A stretch of DNA of 64,000 nt from JACCTU01 sp963788055. Lineage in GTDB: Bacteria; Actinomycetota; Thermoleophilia; Gaiellales; Gaiellaceae. The DNA lies in the NCBI GenBank assembly GCA_963788055.1, contig CAWBFA010000005.1:434001-498000 (forward strand), read 5' to 3'. Position numbers and translations under genes: made by a program. The notes under the pieces were generated by a model. That model ran no database searches, was not told the origin of the DNA, and saw nothing but the letters and a program-made list of their open reading frames with translations. Positions within the stretch are counted from its first letter, which is position 1. Each line of letters opens with the position of its first letter. This document shows, piece after piece, positions 41,726-49,403 of this stretch.

Positions 41726-43972
41726 CTAGGACGAACGGGTGGAGGGGAAATCGACAAGCCGGCCGAGGAACGTGAGCGCGCCGTGCTTGTCGAGCGGCTC
41801 GTTCAGGTTGCCGCACTTCGGGCTCTGGACGCACGAGGGGCAGCCGTGCTCGCAGGGGCAGCCGGCCAGCATGCGCGCGGTGTCCTCGACCCAGCCCTCG
41901 AAGACCTCGAAGCCGCGCTCGTTGATCCCGACGCCGCCCGAGTGCCCGTCGTAGACGAAGATCGTCGGCCGTCCCGTCTGCGGGTGGATGTTCGTCGAGA
42001 GCCCGCCGATGTCCCAGCGGTCGCACATCGCCCAGAGCGGGAGGATCGCGATCATCGCGTGCTCGGCGGCGTGGAGCGTGCCGAGAAGGCGCGGCTCGCG
42101 GTCGAGTCCCTCGAGCTGCTCGGGCTCCGGCAGGTACCAGACCGCCTCGGTCTCGAACTCGGTCATCGGCAGCTCGAGCCGGACGAGGTCGATCGTCGAT
42201 TGGTCGCGGATCGACATACGCTGGTAGCCGACCACCTGCTCGGTCACGACGACGCGGCCGAACGTCACCTCCAGCCCGAGCCGCCACTCCACGCGGAGCG
42301 GTTCGGCGATCTCGGTCATCGTCTCCTTCTTCGCCTGCGTGTACCAGTCGCCGGAGAACGGGGCGACGAGTGCGCGGCGCCCGTCGAGGTCGAGCTCCTC
42401 CACGAGATAGGGCTCGCCCATGTGGAGGTAGACGGCGCCGTCGTGAACGGTTGAGTACGCGCGCTCGCGTTCGACCAGGCCGAGCAGCGAGCCGCTCTCG
42501 ACGTCGACGACGGTGAACGAGTCGGGGCTCGTCGAGCGCAGTGGGATGCGCGCGGCGGGGTAGTCGCGGCCGGCCCAGGCCCAGCCCCGCGGCGTGTGCT
42601 TCAGCTCCGGCAGCTCGGCGGCGCGCTCGAGCGCCTCGTTGCCGAGCGTCGCCCGGTCGGCGTCGTCGATCGGCGCCTCGAACGCCGCTGCGCGGACGTG
42701 ACCGTCGAGCACACGCGGGTTCGCGTGGTCGAGGATCGCGGCCTCAACCCGCCGGTCGATCAGCGTCTCGGGCTCCCGCATGAAGTACTGGTCGAGCGCG
42801 TCCTCGCTTGCCACGAGGACGGCGAGGCCGTGCCCGCGGCGTCCTGCACGTCCCCACTGCTGTTTGAGCGACGCCATCGTCCCCGGGAAGCCGACCGAGA
42901 TCGCGCAGTCGAGCAGTCCGATGTCGATCCCGAGCTCGAGCGCGTCGGTCGCGCTCACCCCGAGCAGGTCGCCTTCGACGAGGCGCCGCTCGATCTCGCG
43001 GCGCTGCTGTGGCGTGTAGCCCGCGCGGTACGGAGCGAGCCGCCCTGCGGTGGCCGGATCGAGCCGGTCTACGGCGAAGCGGTGGATCAGCTCGGCGGCC
43101 TTGCGGCTCTTCGCGAAGCAGATCGTGCGCAGGCCGCGCCGCGCGAGCTCTGCGAGGAGGCGCGACGCGTCGCCGAGTGCGGAAGCGCGCACGCCGAGCT
43201 CCTCGTCGAGGAGCTCCGGGTTCCAGAGGACGACGGTGCGCTCCGCTCGCGGTGCCGCGTCGTCGCCGATCACGGTCGCCTCGACGCCGAGCAGCCGCTC
43301 CGCGAGCTCGGCGGGGTTCGCGATCGTCGCGGACGCGAGCAGGAACTGCGGCGACGCGCCGTACATCGCGGCTGCGCGGCGGAGTCGTCGTAGCACGTTC
43401 GCGACGTGCGACCCGAACACGCCGCGGTACACGTGCGCCTCGTCGACGACGACGTAGCGGAGGTTCTGCAGGACGTCGCCCCACCGATCGTGGTGGGGGA
43501 GCACGCCGACGTGGAGCATGTCGGGGTTCGTGAGGATCAGGTTCGCCCACTTGCGGATCTGCCAGCGCCGGTCGCCTTCGGTGTCGCCGTCGTAGATCGC
43601 GGCCTTCACTCCCGGGACCGCGAGCGTCGAGAGAGTGCGCAGCTGGTCCTGGGCGAGCGCCTTCGTCGGATAGAGGTAGAGCGCGCGGCTCTTCGGCTCG
43701 CGGGCGAGCGCGTCGAGCACTGGGAGGTTGAACGCGAGCGTCTTGCCGCTCGCTGTGCCGGTCGTGACGATCACGTTCTCGCCACGCTGTGCCGCCTCCC
43801 ACGCGTCGGCCTGGTGCGCAAAGAGCGCCTCGTGCTCGAGGCGCCCGCGCACGCGCGAGTCGAGCTCGTCGGGGATCGGGGCGAACCGCGCGGCTCGTGG
43901 CCGCTCGGTGCGCGTGTACGCGACCTCGTCTCCTTCGAGCAGCTCGGCCCAGCTCGCAGTCTCGGTCGCCAT
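41726..43972 (-). CDS. MrfA-like DEAH-box helicase with DUF1998 zinc domain
   Basis: 748 residues. The helicase core has TTGTASGKTLAFNLPVL (motif I), VVVDEAHVYRG (DEAH), LLASATIANPAE (III), then GVSATDALELGIDIG and QQWGRAGRRGHG. The C-terminal DUF1998 module has four cysteines in CPCEHGCPSCVQSPKCG. The family (MrfA/YprA) acts in repair of mitomycin-type lesions with the exonuclease MrfB, which is not nearby. ATG 43972 is chosen from the -10 hexamer 8 bases upstream. The frame is open far upstream but only as antisense of the thi operon. Confidence 0.9.
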   Translation of the reverse strand: MATETASWAELLEGDEVAYTRTERPRAARFAPIPDELDSRVRGRLEHEALFAHQADAWEAAQRGENVIVTTGTASGKTLAFNLPVLDALAREPKSRALYLYPTKALAQDQLRTLSTLAVPGVKAAIYDGDTEGDRRWQIRKWANLILTNPDMLHVGVLPHHDRWGDVLQNLRYVVVDEAHVYRGVFGSHVANVLRRLRRAAAMYGASPQFLLASATIANPAELAERLLGVEATVIGDDAAPRAERTVVLWNPELLDEELGVRASALGDASRLLAELARRGLRTICFAKSRKAAELIHRFAVDRLDPATAGRLAPYRAGYTPQQRREIERRLVEGDLLGVSATDALELGIDIGLLDCAISVGFPGTMASLKQQWGRAGRRGHGLAVLVASEDALDQYFMREPETLIDRRVEAAILDHANPRVLDGHVRAAAFEAPIDDADRATLGNEALERAAELPELKHTPRGWAWAGRDYPAARIPLRSTSPDSFTVVDVESGSLLGLVERERAYSTVHDGAVYLHMGEPYLVEELDLDGRRALVAPFSGDWYTQAKKETMTEIAEPLRVEWRLGLEVTFGRVVVTEQVVGYQRMSIRDQSTIDLVRLELPMTEFETEAVWYLPEPEQLEGLDREPRLLGTLHAAEHAMIAILPLWAMCDRWDIGGLSTNIHPQTGRPTIFVYDGHSGGVGINERGFEVFEGWVEDTARMLAGCPCEHGCPSCVQSPKCGNLNEPLDKHGALTFLGRLVDFPSTRSS

Positions 43973-43980
43973 CCACACCC

Positions 43981-43990
43981 AGGGTAAACT
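43981..43990. promoter_or_regulatory. Bidirectional -10 for the helicase (-) and thi operon (+)
   Basis: AGGGTAAACT reads TACCCT on the minus strand, 8 bases before the helicase ATG, and TAAACT on the plus strand, placing the thi transcript start near 43997 at the riboswitch 5' end. The two hexamers share the central TA. Confidence 0.55.
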
Positions 43991-43991
43991 C

Positions 43992-44068
43992 GGGAGACCG
44001 GGGTGCCGCACCGCGCGGCTGAGATCACACCCGTCGAACCTGATCCGGGTCATGCCGGCGAAGGGAGG
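43992..44068 (+). promoter_or_regulatory. TPP riboswitch (THI element)
   Basis: Contains the conserved segments GGGGTGCC, GGCTGAGATCACACCC, GTCGAACCTGATCCGGGT and GCCGGCGAAGGGA in order, the thiamin-pyrophosphate aptamer. The optional P3 stem is nearly absent, so the aptamer is compact. The aptamer end merges with the GGGAGGAG that serves as the thiD ribosome-binding site. Control is therefore probably at translation initiation: TPP binding hides the site. Confidence 0.95.
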
Positions 44069-44078
44069 AGCCACGTCC

Positions 44079-44852
44079 ATTCCGCGCACCTTGACGATCG
44101 CAACGTCTGACTCGGGCGGCGGTGCGGGGATCCAGGCCGACCTCAAGGCCTTTGCGGCCGCAGGCGTGTATGGGATGTCCGCCCTGGTCGCCGTGACGGC
44201 GCAGAACACGAAGGACGTCACAGCCGTGTACGAGCTGCCGTCCGACATCATCCGCGCCCAGCTCCACGCTGTCTTCGACGACATCGGAGTGGACGCCGCG
44301 AAGACGGGGATGCTCTTCTCGAAGCGGATCATCGACACCGTCGCGGACTTCCTGCACCAGCGTCGGGTAGCGCTCGTCGTCGATCCGGTGATGGTCGCGA
44401 GCTCGGGCGCGAAGCTCCTACGCGACGACGCGGTGGACACGCTCGTGTCGCGGGTCTTTCCGCTCGCGACCGTCGTGACGCCGAACCTGAGCGAGGCGAT
44501 CGCGTTCGCCGGGTTCGACGGCACCCGCCGCGAGCTCGCGGAGCGACTGCACGAGCTGGGCGCGCCGGCGGTGATCGTCACCGGAGGACACGGCGACGAG
44601 GCAGTCGACCACCTGTTCGCCGACGGTGTGCACGTCGAGATTCCGGTCGACCGCCATGACGTGCAGGCCACGCACGGCGCCGGCTGCACGCACTCGGCCA
44701 CGCTGGCGGCGCTCCTCGCCAAGGGCGTGGGACTCGAGGACGCCGCCCGCGGAGCAGCGCACGTCGCCTCGCAGGCAGTCCGCAACGGGCTCACCGAGCT
44801 CGGCGCCGGCGAGGGCCCAGTCGACGTCCTGAATCTCAGAGGGGTCGCATGA
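44079..44852 (+). CDS. thiD: Hydroxymethylpyrimidine/phosphomethylpyrimidine kinase (apparent ATT start)
   Basis: Phosphorylates HMP and HMP-P in thiamin synthesis, 257 residues. The start region TIATSDSGGGAGIQADLKAF is canonical; VVDPVMVASSGAKLL and the anion hole HGAGCTHSATLAA follow. The Shine-Dalgarno GGAGGAG ends 8 bases before ATT 44079, and starting there gives MPRTLTIA, the exact family length. The ATG at 44052 lies inside the riboswitch core and TTG 44091 is 20 bases from the site. ATT is my inference. First gene of thiD-thiM-thiE-thiL. Confidence 0.9.
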   Translation: MPRTLTIATSDSGGGAGIQADLKAFAAAGVYGMSALVAVTAQNTKDVTAVYELPSDIIRAQLHAVFDDIGVDAAKTGMLFSKRIIDTVADFLHQRRVALVVDPVMVASSGAKLLRDDAVDTLVSRVFPLATVVTPNLSEAIAFAGFDGTRRELAERLHELGAPAVIVTGGHGDEAVDHLFADGVHVEIPVDRHDVQATHGAGCTHSATLAALLAKGVGLEDAARGAAHVASQAVRNGLTELGAGEGPVDVLNLRGVA

Positions 44853-45634
44853 CGGCGGGATCGACACTCGCCCGTCTGCGGGAGGAGAGGCCGCTCGTCC
44901 ACCAGATCACGAACTACGTCGTGATGAACGAGACGGCAAACGCGACGCTCGCGCTCGGTGCGCTGCCCGTGATGGCGCACGCGCGCGAGGAGGTCGAGGA
45001 GATGGTCGCGCTCGCAGGCGCGCTCGTGATCAACATCGGCACACTCTCGCCGCCCTGGGTCGAAGCCATGTTGACGGCGGGCGAGGCAGCGAACGCGAGA
45101 GGGATCCCGGTCGTCGTCGACCCCGTCGGCGCGGGCGCGACTCGCTATCGCACCGAGACCGCAAAGCGACTGCTCGACGAGGTTGACGTGACCGTCCTCC
45201 GCGGAAACGCAGGCGAGGTCGCGACGCTCGTCGGCGTGGAGGCGGAGGTGCGCGGGGTCGAGTCGATCGCCGCGGGCGGCGATGCCGCGGACCTCGCACG
45301 CGAGGCGGCACGGGTGCTCGGCGTCGTCGCATCGGTCACCGGTCCGGTCGACCACGTCTCGGACGGCGAGCGCACTCTGTCCGTGGCGAACGGGCACGAG
45401 CTGCTCGCGACGGTCACGGGGACCGGCTGCATGTCGACCGCAATCACCGGTTGCTTCCTCGCCGCGAACCCGAGCGCGATCGACGCCGCCGCGGAGGCCC
45501 TGGCCGCCTTCGGCGTTGCGGGCGAAGACGCCGCCTCGGTCGCCAACGGGCCCGGCACGTTCCACGCCGCGCTCTACGATGCGCTCTACGCGCTGACCCC
45601 CGAGTCGCTCGACGAACGGGCGAGGATCGCGTGA
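44849..45634 (+). CDS. thiM: Hydroxyethylthiazole kinase
   Basis: Phosphorylates thiazole alcohol for salvage. It has 261 residues, with PLVHQITNYVVMNETANATLALGA at the N-terminus split over the conserved substrate loop, PVVVDPVGAGATRYR, and the ATP/anion site VTGTGCMSTA with its catalytic Cys. Overlaps thiD by ATGA and thiE by GTGA. Presence of thiM with thiD and thiE indicates a salvage-capable pathway under TPP control. Confidence 0.95.
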   Translation: MTAGSTLARLREERPLVHQITNYVVMNETANATLALGALPVMAHAREEVEEMVALAGALVINIGTLSPPWVEAMLTAGEAANARGIPVVVDPVGAGATRYRTETAKRLLDEVDVTVLRGNAGEVATLVGVEAEVRGVESIAAGGDAADLAREAARVLGVVASVTGPVDHVSDGERTLSVANGHELLATVTGTGCMSTAITGCFLAANPSAIDAAAEALAAFGVAGEDAASVANGPGTFHAALYDALYALTPESLDERARIA

Positions 45635-46191
45635 AGCTGCACGCGCTCGTCGAGGATCTCCAGACGGCACGCGGGGCGGTCTCCGGCGGTGCAACCGTGG
45701 TCCAGCTGCGAGTCAAGAACGCTTCCACCCGTGAGCTCGTCGAGCGCGGGCGGCCCCTTCGCGAGCTCGACGCGATGTTCGTCGTCAACGACGACGTTGA
45801 GGCTGCGATCCGGCTCGAGGCCGACGGCGTCCACCTCGGCCGGCACGATGAGGGCGCTGAGCGCGCGCTCGAGGCGGGGCTGCGGCTCGGCCTGTCCGCG
45901 TGGGACGTCGGTCAGGCGATCGCCGCCGAGCGTGCCGGCGCGACCTACATCGGCGCCGGGCCGGTCTGGGCGACGCCATCGAAGCCCGACGCCGACCCGC
46001 CGATCGGGCTCGACGGCCTCGCCGGAATCGCCGACGCCGTCCAGATCCCCGTCGTGGCGATTGGAGGGATCGACGCGACGAACGCGGGTGCCTGCATCGC
46101 GGCAGGCGCGGCCGGGGTCGCGGTGATCCGGGCCGTGCACGACGCGCGCGCGCTTCGGGAGGCGATCGATGAAGCTGTCGCAGCTCGGTGA
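45631..46191 (+). CDS. thiE: Thiamin-phosphate synthase
   Basis: Joins HMP-PP and thiazole phosphate. It has 186 residues with a TIM-barrel fold. Motifs are VVQLRVKN, FVVNDDVEAAIRLEADGVHLGR, GATYIGAGPVWATPSKPDA and VVAIGGIDATNAG. The protein is slightly shorter than typical (about 210), mainly at the N-terminus. GTG start overlaps thiM; the end overlaps thiL by 23 bases. Confidence 0.93.
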   Translation: MKLHALVEDLQTARGAVSGGATVVQLRVKNASTRELVERGRPLRELDAMFVVNDDVEAAIRLEADGVHLGRHDEGAERALEAGLRLGLSAWDVGQAIAAERAGATYIGAGPVWATPSKPDADPPIGLDGLAGIADAVQIPVVAIGGIDATNAGACIAAGAAGVAVIRAVHDARALREAIDEAVAAR

Positions 46192-46963
46192 GCTCGGCCT
46201 GCTTGCGGAGCTCGAGCGCCGCGGGCTCGCACGGGCGATCGAGAACGACGCCGCCCAGGTCGAGGGGCTCGTCGTCACGCAGGACGCGCTCGTCGAGGGA
46301 GTCCACTTCCAGCTCGACCGGATCTCGTGGCGCGATCTCGGCTGGCGCGCGGCGGCGGTCAACCTCAGCGACCTGTCCGCATCGGGCGCCGAACCCACGG
46401 CTCTGATCGTCACGCTCGCCGCGTCCGGGGGGACCGACGCGGAAGACGTGCTCGAGCTCTACGAGGGGATCGCCGAGGCCGGCGTGCCGGTCGTCGGAGG
46501 TGACACGACGCGGTCCGAGCTGCTCATGCTCAGCGTGACGGCGCTCGGACGCTCCGAGCGCGTTCCCGGGCGCGCAGGTGCACGGCCGGGCGACCTGCTC
46601 GTCGTGACGGGGCCGCTGGGTGCGGCCGGGGCCGCGTTCCGCGACGGCCGCTACGTTCGGCCGCCGCTCCGCCTCGAGGAAGGGCGGCGCCTTGCGCGGG
46701 TGGCGAGTGCGATGCTCGACGTCTCGGACGGTCTCGCACAGGACGCCGGCCACATCGCAGCGCGCTCGGGGGTGCGCTGCGCGATCGACCTCGACCGCGT
46801 CCCGCTCGCCGACGGCGCGACCGTCGAGGACCTCGGTTTCGGCGAGGACTATGAGCTGCTCGCGGCCACGTCCGACCCGCTCGGCTTCACGGTGATCGGG
46901 CGCGTCGAGGAGGGATCGGGCGTCGTGGGCGTCCCCGCGGGCGGCTGGGAGCACTTCCGTTAG
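46169..46963 (+). CDS. thiL: Thiamin-monophosphate kinase
   Basis: Makes TPP from thiamin phosphate, 264 residues of the PurM-like fold. It shows DALVEGVHFQLDRISWRDLG, AAAVNLSDLSASGAEP, VVGGDTTRSE and MLDVSDGLAQDAGH, then FGEDYELL. The typical N-terminal FxxI start is replaced by MKLSQLGELGLLAEL. Shorter than E. coli ThiL (325). The stop is fused with that of the convergent glycosyltransferase (TTAG). Confidence 0.93.
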   Translation: MKLSQLGELGLLAELERRGLARAIENDAAQVEGLVVTQDALVEGVHFQLDRISWRDLGWRAAAVNLSDLSASGAEPTALIVTLAASGGTDAEDVLELYEGIAEAGVPVVGGDTTRSELLMLSVTALGRSERVPGRAGARPGDLLVVTGPLGAAGAAFRDGRYVRPPLRLEEGRRLARVASAMLDVSDGLAQDAGHIAARSGVRCAIDLDRVPLADGATVEDLGFGEDYELLAATSDPLGFTVIGRVEEGSGVVGVPAGGWEHFR

Positions 46964-47670
46964 AGCCTGCCGCGGAGTGCCGCGAAGCGGAGCACCGGAA
47001 CCATCCAGATCGCCTCCAGCACGATCGACTTCGACATCTTCGACCCGCCCTCCTCGCGGTCGACGAAGGTGATCGGCACCTCGACGACGCGGAACCCCTT
47101 GCGGAGCGCGCGGTAGGTCGTCTCGATCTGGAACGCGTAGCCCTTCGCGTCGATCGCGTCGAGGTCGATCGCCTCGAGCACGCGCCGGCGGTAGCACTTG
47201 AACCCTCCGGTCAGGTCGCGCACGCGCGTCTGCAGCCAGAGCTGGGCGTACACGCAGCCTCCCCTCGAGATGAAACGCCGTAGCAGCCCCCAGTTCGGGA
47301 TCCTCCCGCCCGGGACGTAGCGGGAGCCGAGCACGAGGTCGGCGCCCTGCTCGGCCCGCGCGATCAGGCGTGCAACGTCCGGCGGCTCGTGGGAGAAGTC
47401 GCAGTCCATCTCGAGGATCAGCTCGGCGCCGTTCGCGAGCGCATGCCTGAAGCCCGCGAGGTATGCCGGGCCGAGCCCTTCCTTGCGCTCGCGGTGCAGC
47501 ACGTCCACGCCCTCGAGCTCGGCAGCGAGCCGGTCGGCGATCTCACCCGTCCCGTCCGGCGAGTTGTCGTCGATCACCAGCACGCCCACCCCCTCGGCAA
47601 CGAGGGCACGCACCATGCGCTCGACGTTCTCGCGCTCGTTGTAGGTCGGGAGACAGACGGTCGCCTGCAC
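46960..47670 (-). CDS. Polyprenol-phosphate mannose synthase-like GT2 glycosyltransferase
   Basis: 236 residues. GT2 fold with VCLPTYNERENVERMV, VLVIDDNSPDGTGEIAD, the metal-binding MDCDFSHEP (DxD type) and LTGGFKCYRR. The C-terminal RxEGGSKMS pattern is present (DREEGGSKMSKSIV). It lacks the C-terminal membrane domain of some relatives. It probably charges polyprenyl phosphate with a sugar for envelope glycans; the sugar is not determinable. GTG start faces polX, 19 bases away. Confidence 0.88.
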   Translation of the reverse strand: MQATVCLPTYNERENVERMVRALVAEGVGVLVIDDNSPDGTGEIADRLAAELEGVDVLHRERKEGLGPAYLAGFRHALANGAELILEMDCDFSHEPPDVARLIARAEQGADLVLGSRYVPGGRIPNWGLLRRFISRGGCVYAQLWLQTRVRDLTGGFKCYRRRVLEAIDLDAIDAKGYAFQIETTYRALRKGFRVVEVPITFVDREEGGSKMSKSIVLEAIWMVPVLRFAALRGRL

Positions 47671-47675
47671 GCGCC

Positions 47676-47681
47676 TATGAT
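47676..47681 (+). promoter_or_regulatory. -10 element of polX (leaderless)
   Basis: TATGAT lies 8 bases before GTG 47690. The 19-base interval to the divergent glycosyltransferase start leaves no room for leaders. Confidence 0.55.
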
Positions 47682-47689
47682 CGTCGATC

Positions 47690-49399
47690 GTGGCGAAGGC
47701 GCTGCCGAAGAACCAGGAAGTGGCCGAACAGCTCGAGTTGCTGGCCGACCTGCTGGAGCTCGAGGGCGAGCCGTCGTTCCGCGTGATCGCCTACCGTCGC
47801 GCGGCGACGCGGATCCGGGAGACGCCGGGCTCCGTCGCCCAGCTCGCGCTCGACGGCGCCGCGAAGGACCTGCCCGGGATCGGCAAGACGATCGAGGAGA
47901 AGATCGTCCAGATCGTCGACGACGGCGAGATGCACGCGCTGACGAAGCGCAAGGGAACGATCCCGCCCGAGGTTGTGAGCTTCATGCGCCTGCCCGGGCT
48001 CGGCCCGAAGTCCGCGGCGAAGATCTGGAAGGAGCTCGGGATCACCACCGTCGCCGACCTCCGGACGGCGGCCGAGGCCGAGCAGCTGCGGACGCTCTCC
48101 GGCTTCGGCGCGCGAACCGAGGAGCGGATCCTGCACGCGCTCTCGCAGGAGACGACGCTCGAGCCGGTGCGGCCGCTGCTCGGTGCCGGTCTCGCGCCTG
48201 TGCTCGCCGTCGTCGAGGTGCTCCGCGAGCATCCTGCCGCGGACCTCGTCTCGGAGGCGGGGAGCGTCCGGAGGCGCAAGGAGACGTTCCGCGATCTGGA
48301 CGTGATCGCGACGGCGAAGGACCCTCGCGCGCTGATCGATTTCTTCGTCGCGCTCGACTGGGTCGCCGAGATCGCCGCGCACGGTGACACGAAGGCGACA
48401 GTCGTCTCGCACGACGGCCTGCGTTTCGACCTGCGCGTCGTCCCTCCGGAGTCCTTCGGCAACCTGCTCCAGCACTTCACCGGCTCGAAGGACCACAACG
48501 TCGCGCTGCGCGAGGCAGCGGTGAAGAAAGGTCTCTCGATCTCGGAATACGGGGTCAAGACCGTCGAGACGGGCGAGGTCTTCACAACGCGCGCCGAGGC
48601 CGAGCTCTACGAGTTTCTCGGCTACCAGTACATCCCACCGGAGCTCCGCGAGAATCTCGGCGAGCTCGACGCCGCGCGAAAGGGAGAGCTGCCGGAGCTC
48701 GTCGACGTCAAGCACGTGCGCGGCGACCTCCACCTGCACTCGACGTGGTCGTCGGACGGCAGGAACACCATCGAGGAGATGGCGCGCCGCTGCATCGAGC
48801 GGGGTTACCAGTACATGGCGATCACCGACCACTCGCACTACCTCCGCGAGGGGCGGCTCGAGGCGCAGTGGCGCGAGGTCGAGCAGCTGAACGAGAAGCT
48901 CGCTCCGTTTCGGATCCTGCGTGGGATCGAGGCGAACATCCGCGCGAACGGCGAGGTCGACGTCGCAGAGGAGCTGCTTGCGCAGCTGGACTGGGTGGTT
49001 GCGTCGCTGCACCAGGCGTTCGACAAGAACCCGACCGAGCGAATCGTCGGCGCGATGGAGCACCCGTATGTCCACTGCATCGGGCATCCGACCGCACGCA
49101 AGATCAACAAGCGTGCACCCGCGGACGTCGACGTCGAGCGGGTGATCGAGAAGGCGCTCGAGACCGGGACGTTCCTCGAGCTGAACTCGCAGCCGGACCG
49201 CCTCGATCTTCGCGACGTGAATGCCCGCCGCGCCGGAGAGGCAGGGTTGAAAGTCCCCGTCGACACCGACGCGCACCAGATCAGCGCGCTCGACTGGATC
49301 GAGATCGGGATCGCGCAGGCCCGCCGCGCGTGGTTGACGAAGGACCAGGTGCTGAACACGCGGACCTGGAAGCAGGTCGAGAAGCTGAAGAAGCGCTAG
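47690..49399 (+). CDS. polX: DNA polymerase X with C-terminal PHP domain
   Basis: 569 residues. Helix-hairpin-helix modules (DLPGIGKTIEEKI, LPGLGPKSAAKIW), a pol-beta-type palm with GSVRRRKETFRDLDVI and FDLRVV, and a C-terminal PHP phosphoesterase with GDLHLHSTWSSDG, AITDHSHY and DTDAHQ. Family members fill short gaps in base excision and end-joining repair, and the PHP domain gives 3'-5' exonuclease activity. The catalytic residues look complete. Followed by the copper gene at a 4-base gap. Confidence 0.95.
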   Translation: MAKALPKNQEVAEQLELLADLLELEGEPSFRVIAYRRAATRIRETPGSVAQLALDGAAKDLPGIGKTIEEKIVQIVDDGEMHALTKRKGTIPPEVVSFMRLPGLGPKSAAKIWKELGITTVADLRTAAEAEQLRTLSGFGARTEERILHALSQETTLEPVRPLLGAGLAPVLAVVEVLREHPAADLVSEAGSVRRRKETFRDLDVIATAKDPRALIDFFVALDWVAEIAAHGDTKATVVSHDGLRFDLRVVPPESFGNLLQHFTGSKDHNVALREAAVKKGLSISEYGVKTVETGEVFTTRAEAELYEFLGYQYIPPELRENLGELDAARKGELPELVDVKHVRGDLHLHSTWSSDGRNTIEEMARRCIERGYQYMAITDHSHYLREGRLEAQWREVEQLNEKLAPFRILRGIEANIRANGEVDVAEELLAQLDWVVASLHQAFDKNPTERIVGAMEHPYVHCIGHPTARKINKRAPADVDVERVIEKALETGTFLELNSQPDRLDLRDVNARRAGEAGLKVPVDTDAHQISALDWIEIGIAQARRAWLTKDQVLNTRTWKQVEKLKKR

Positions 49400-49403
49400 C
49401 GCC

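Noticed and set aside
44052..44054. ATG 44052 as the thiD start
   Set aside because: It lies in the conserved TPP aptamer (GGGTCATGCCGG) with no ribosome-binding site at the right distance, and would add nine extra residues.
41726..45694. A 1,322-residue minus-strand reading that extends the helicase gene over the thi operon
   Set aside because: The extra 570 residues are antisense to thiD/thiM, low-complexity and without family character. The helicase N-terminus fits ATG 43972 with a -10 just upstream.
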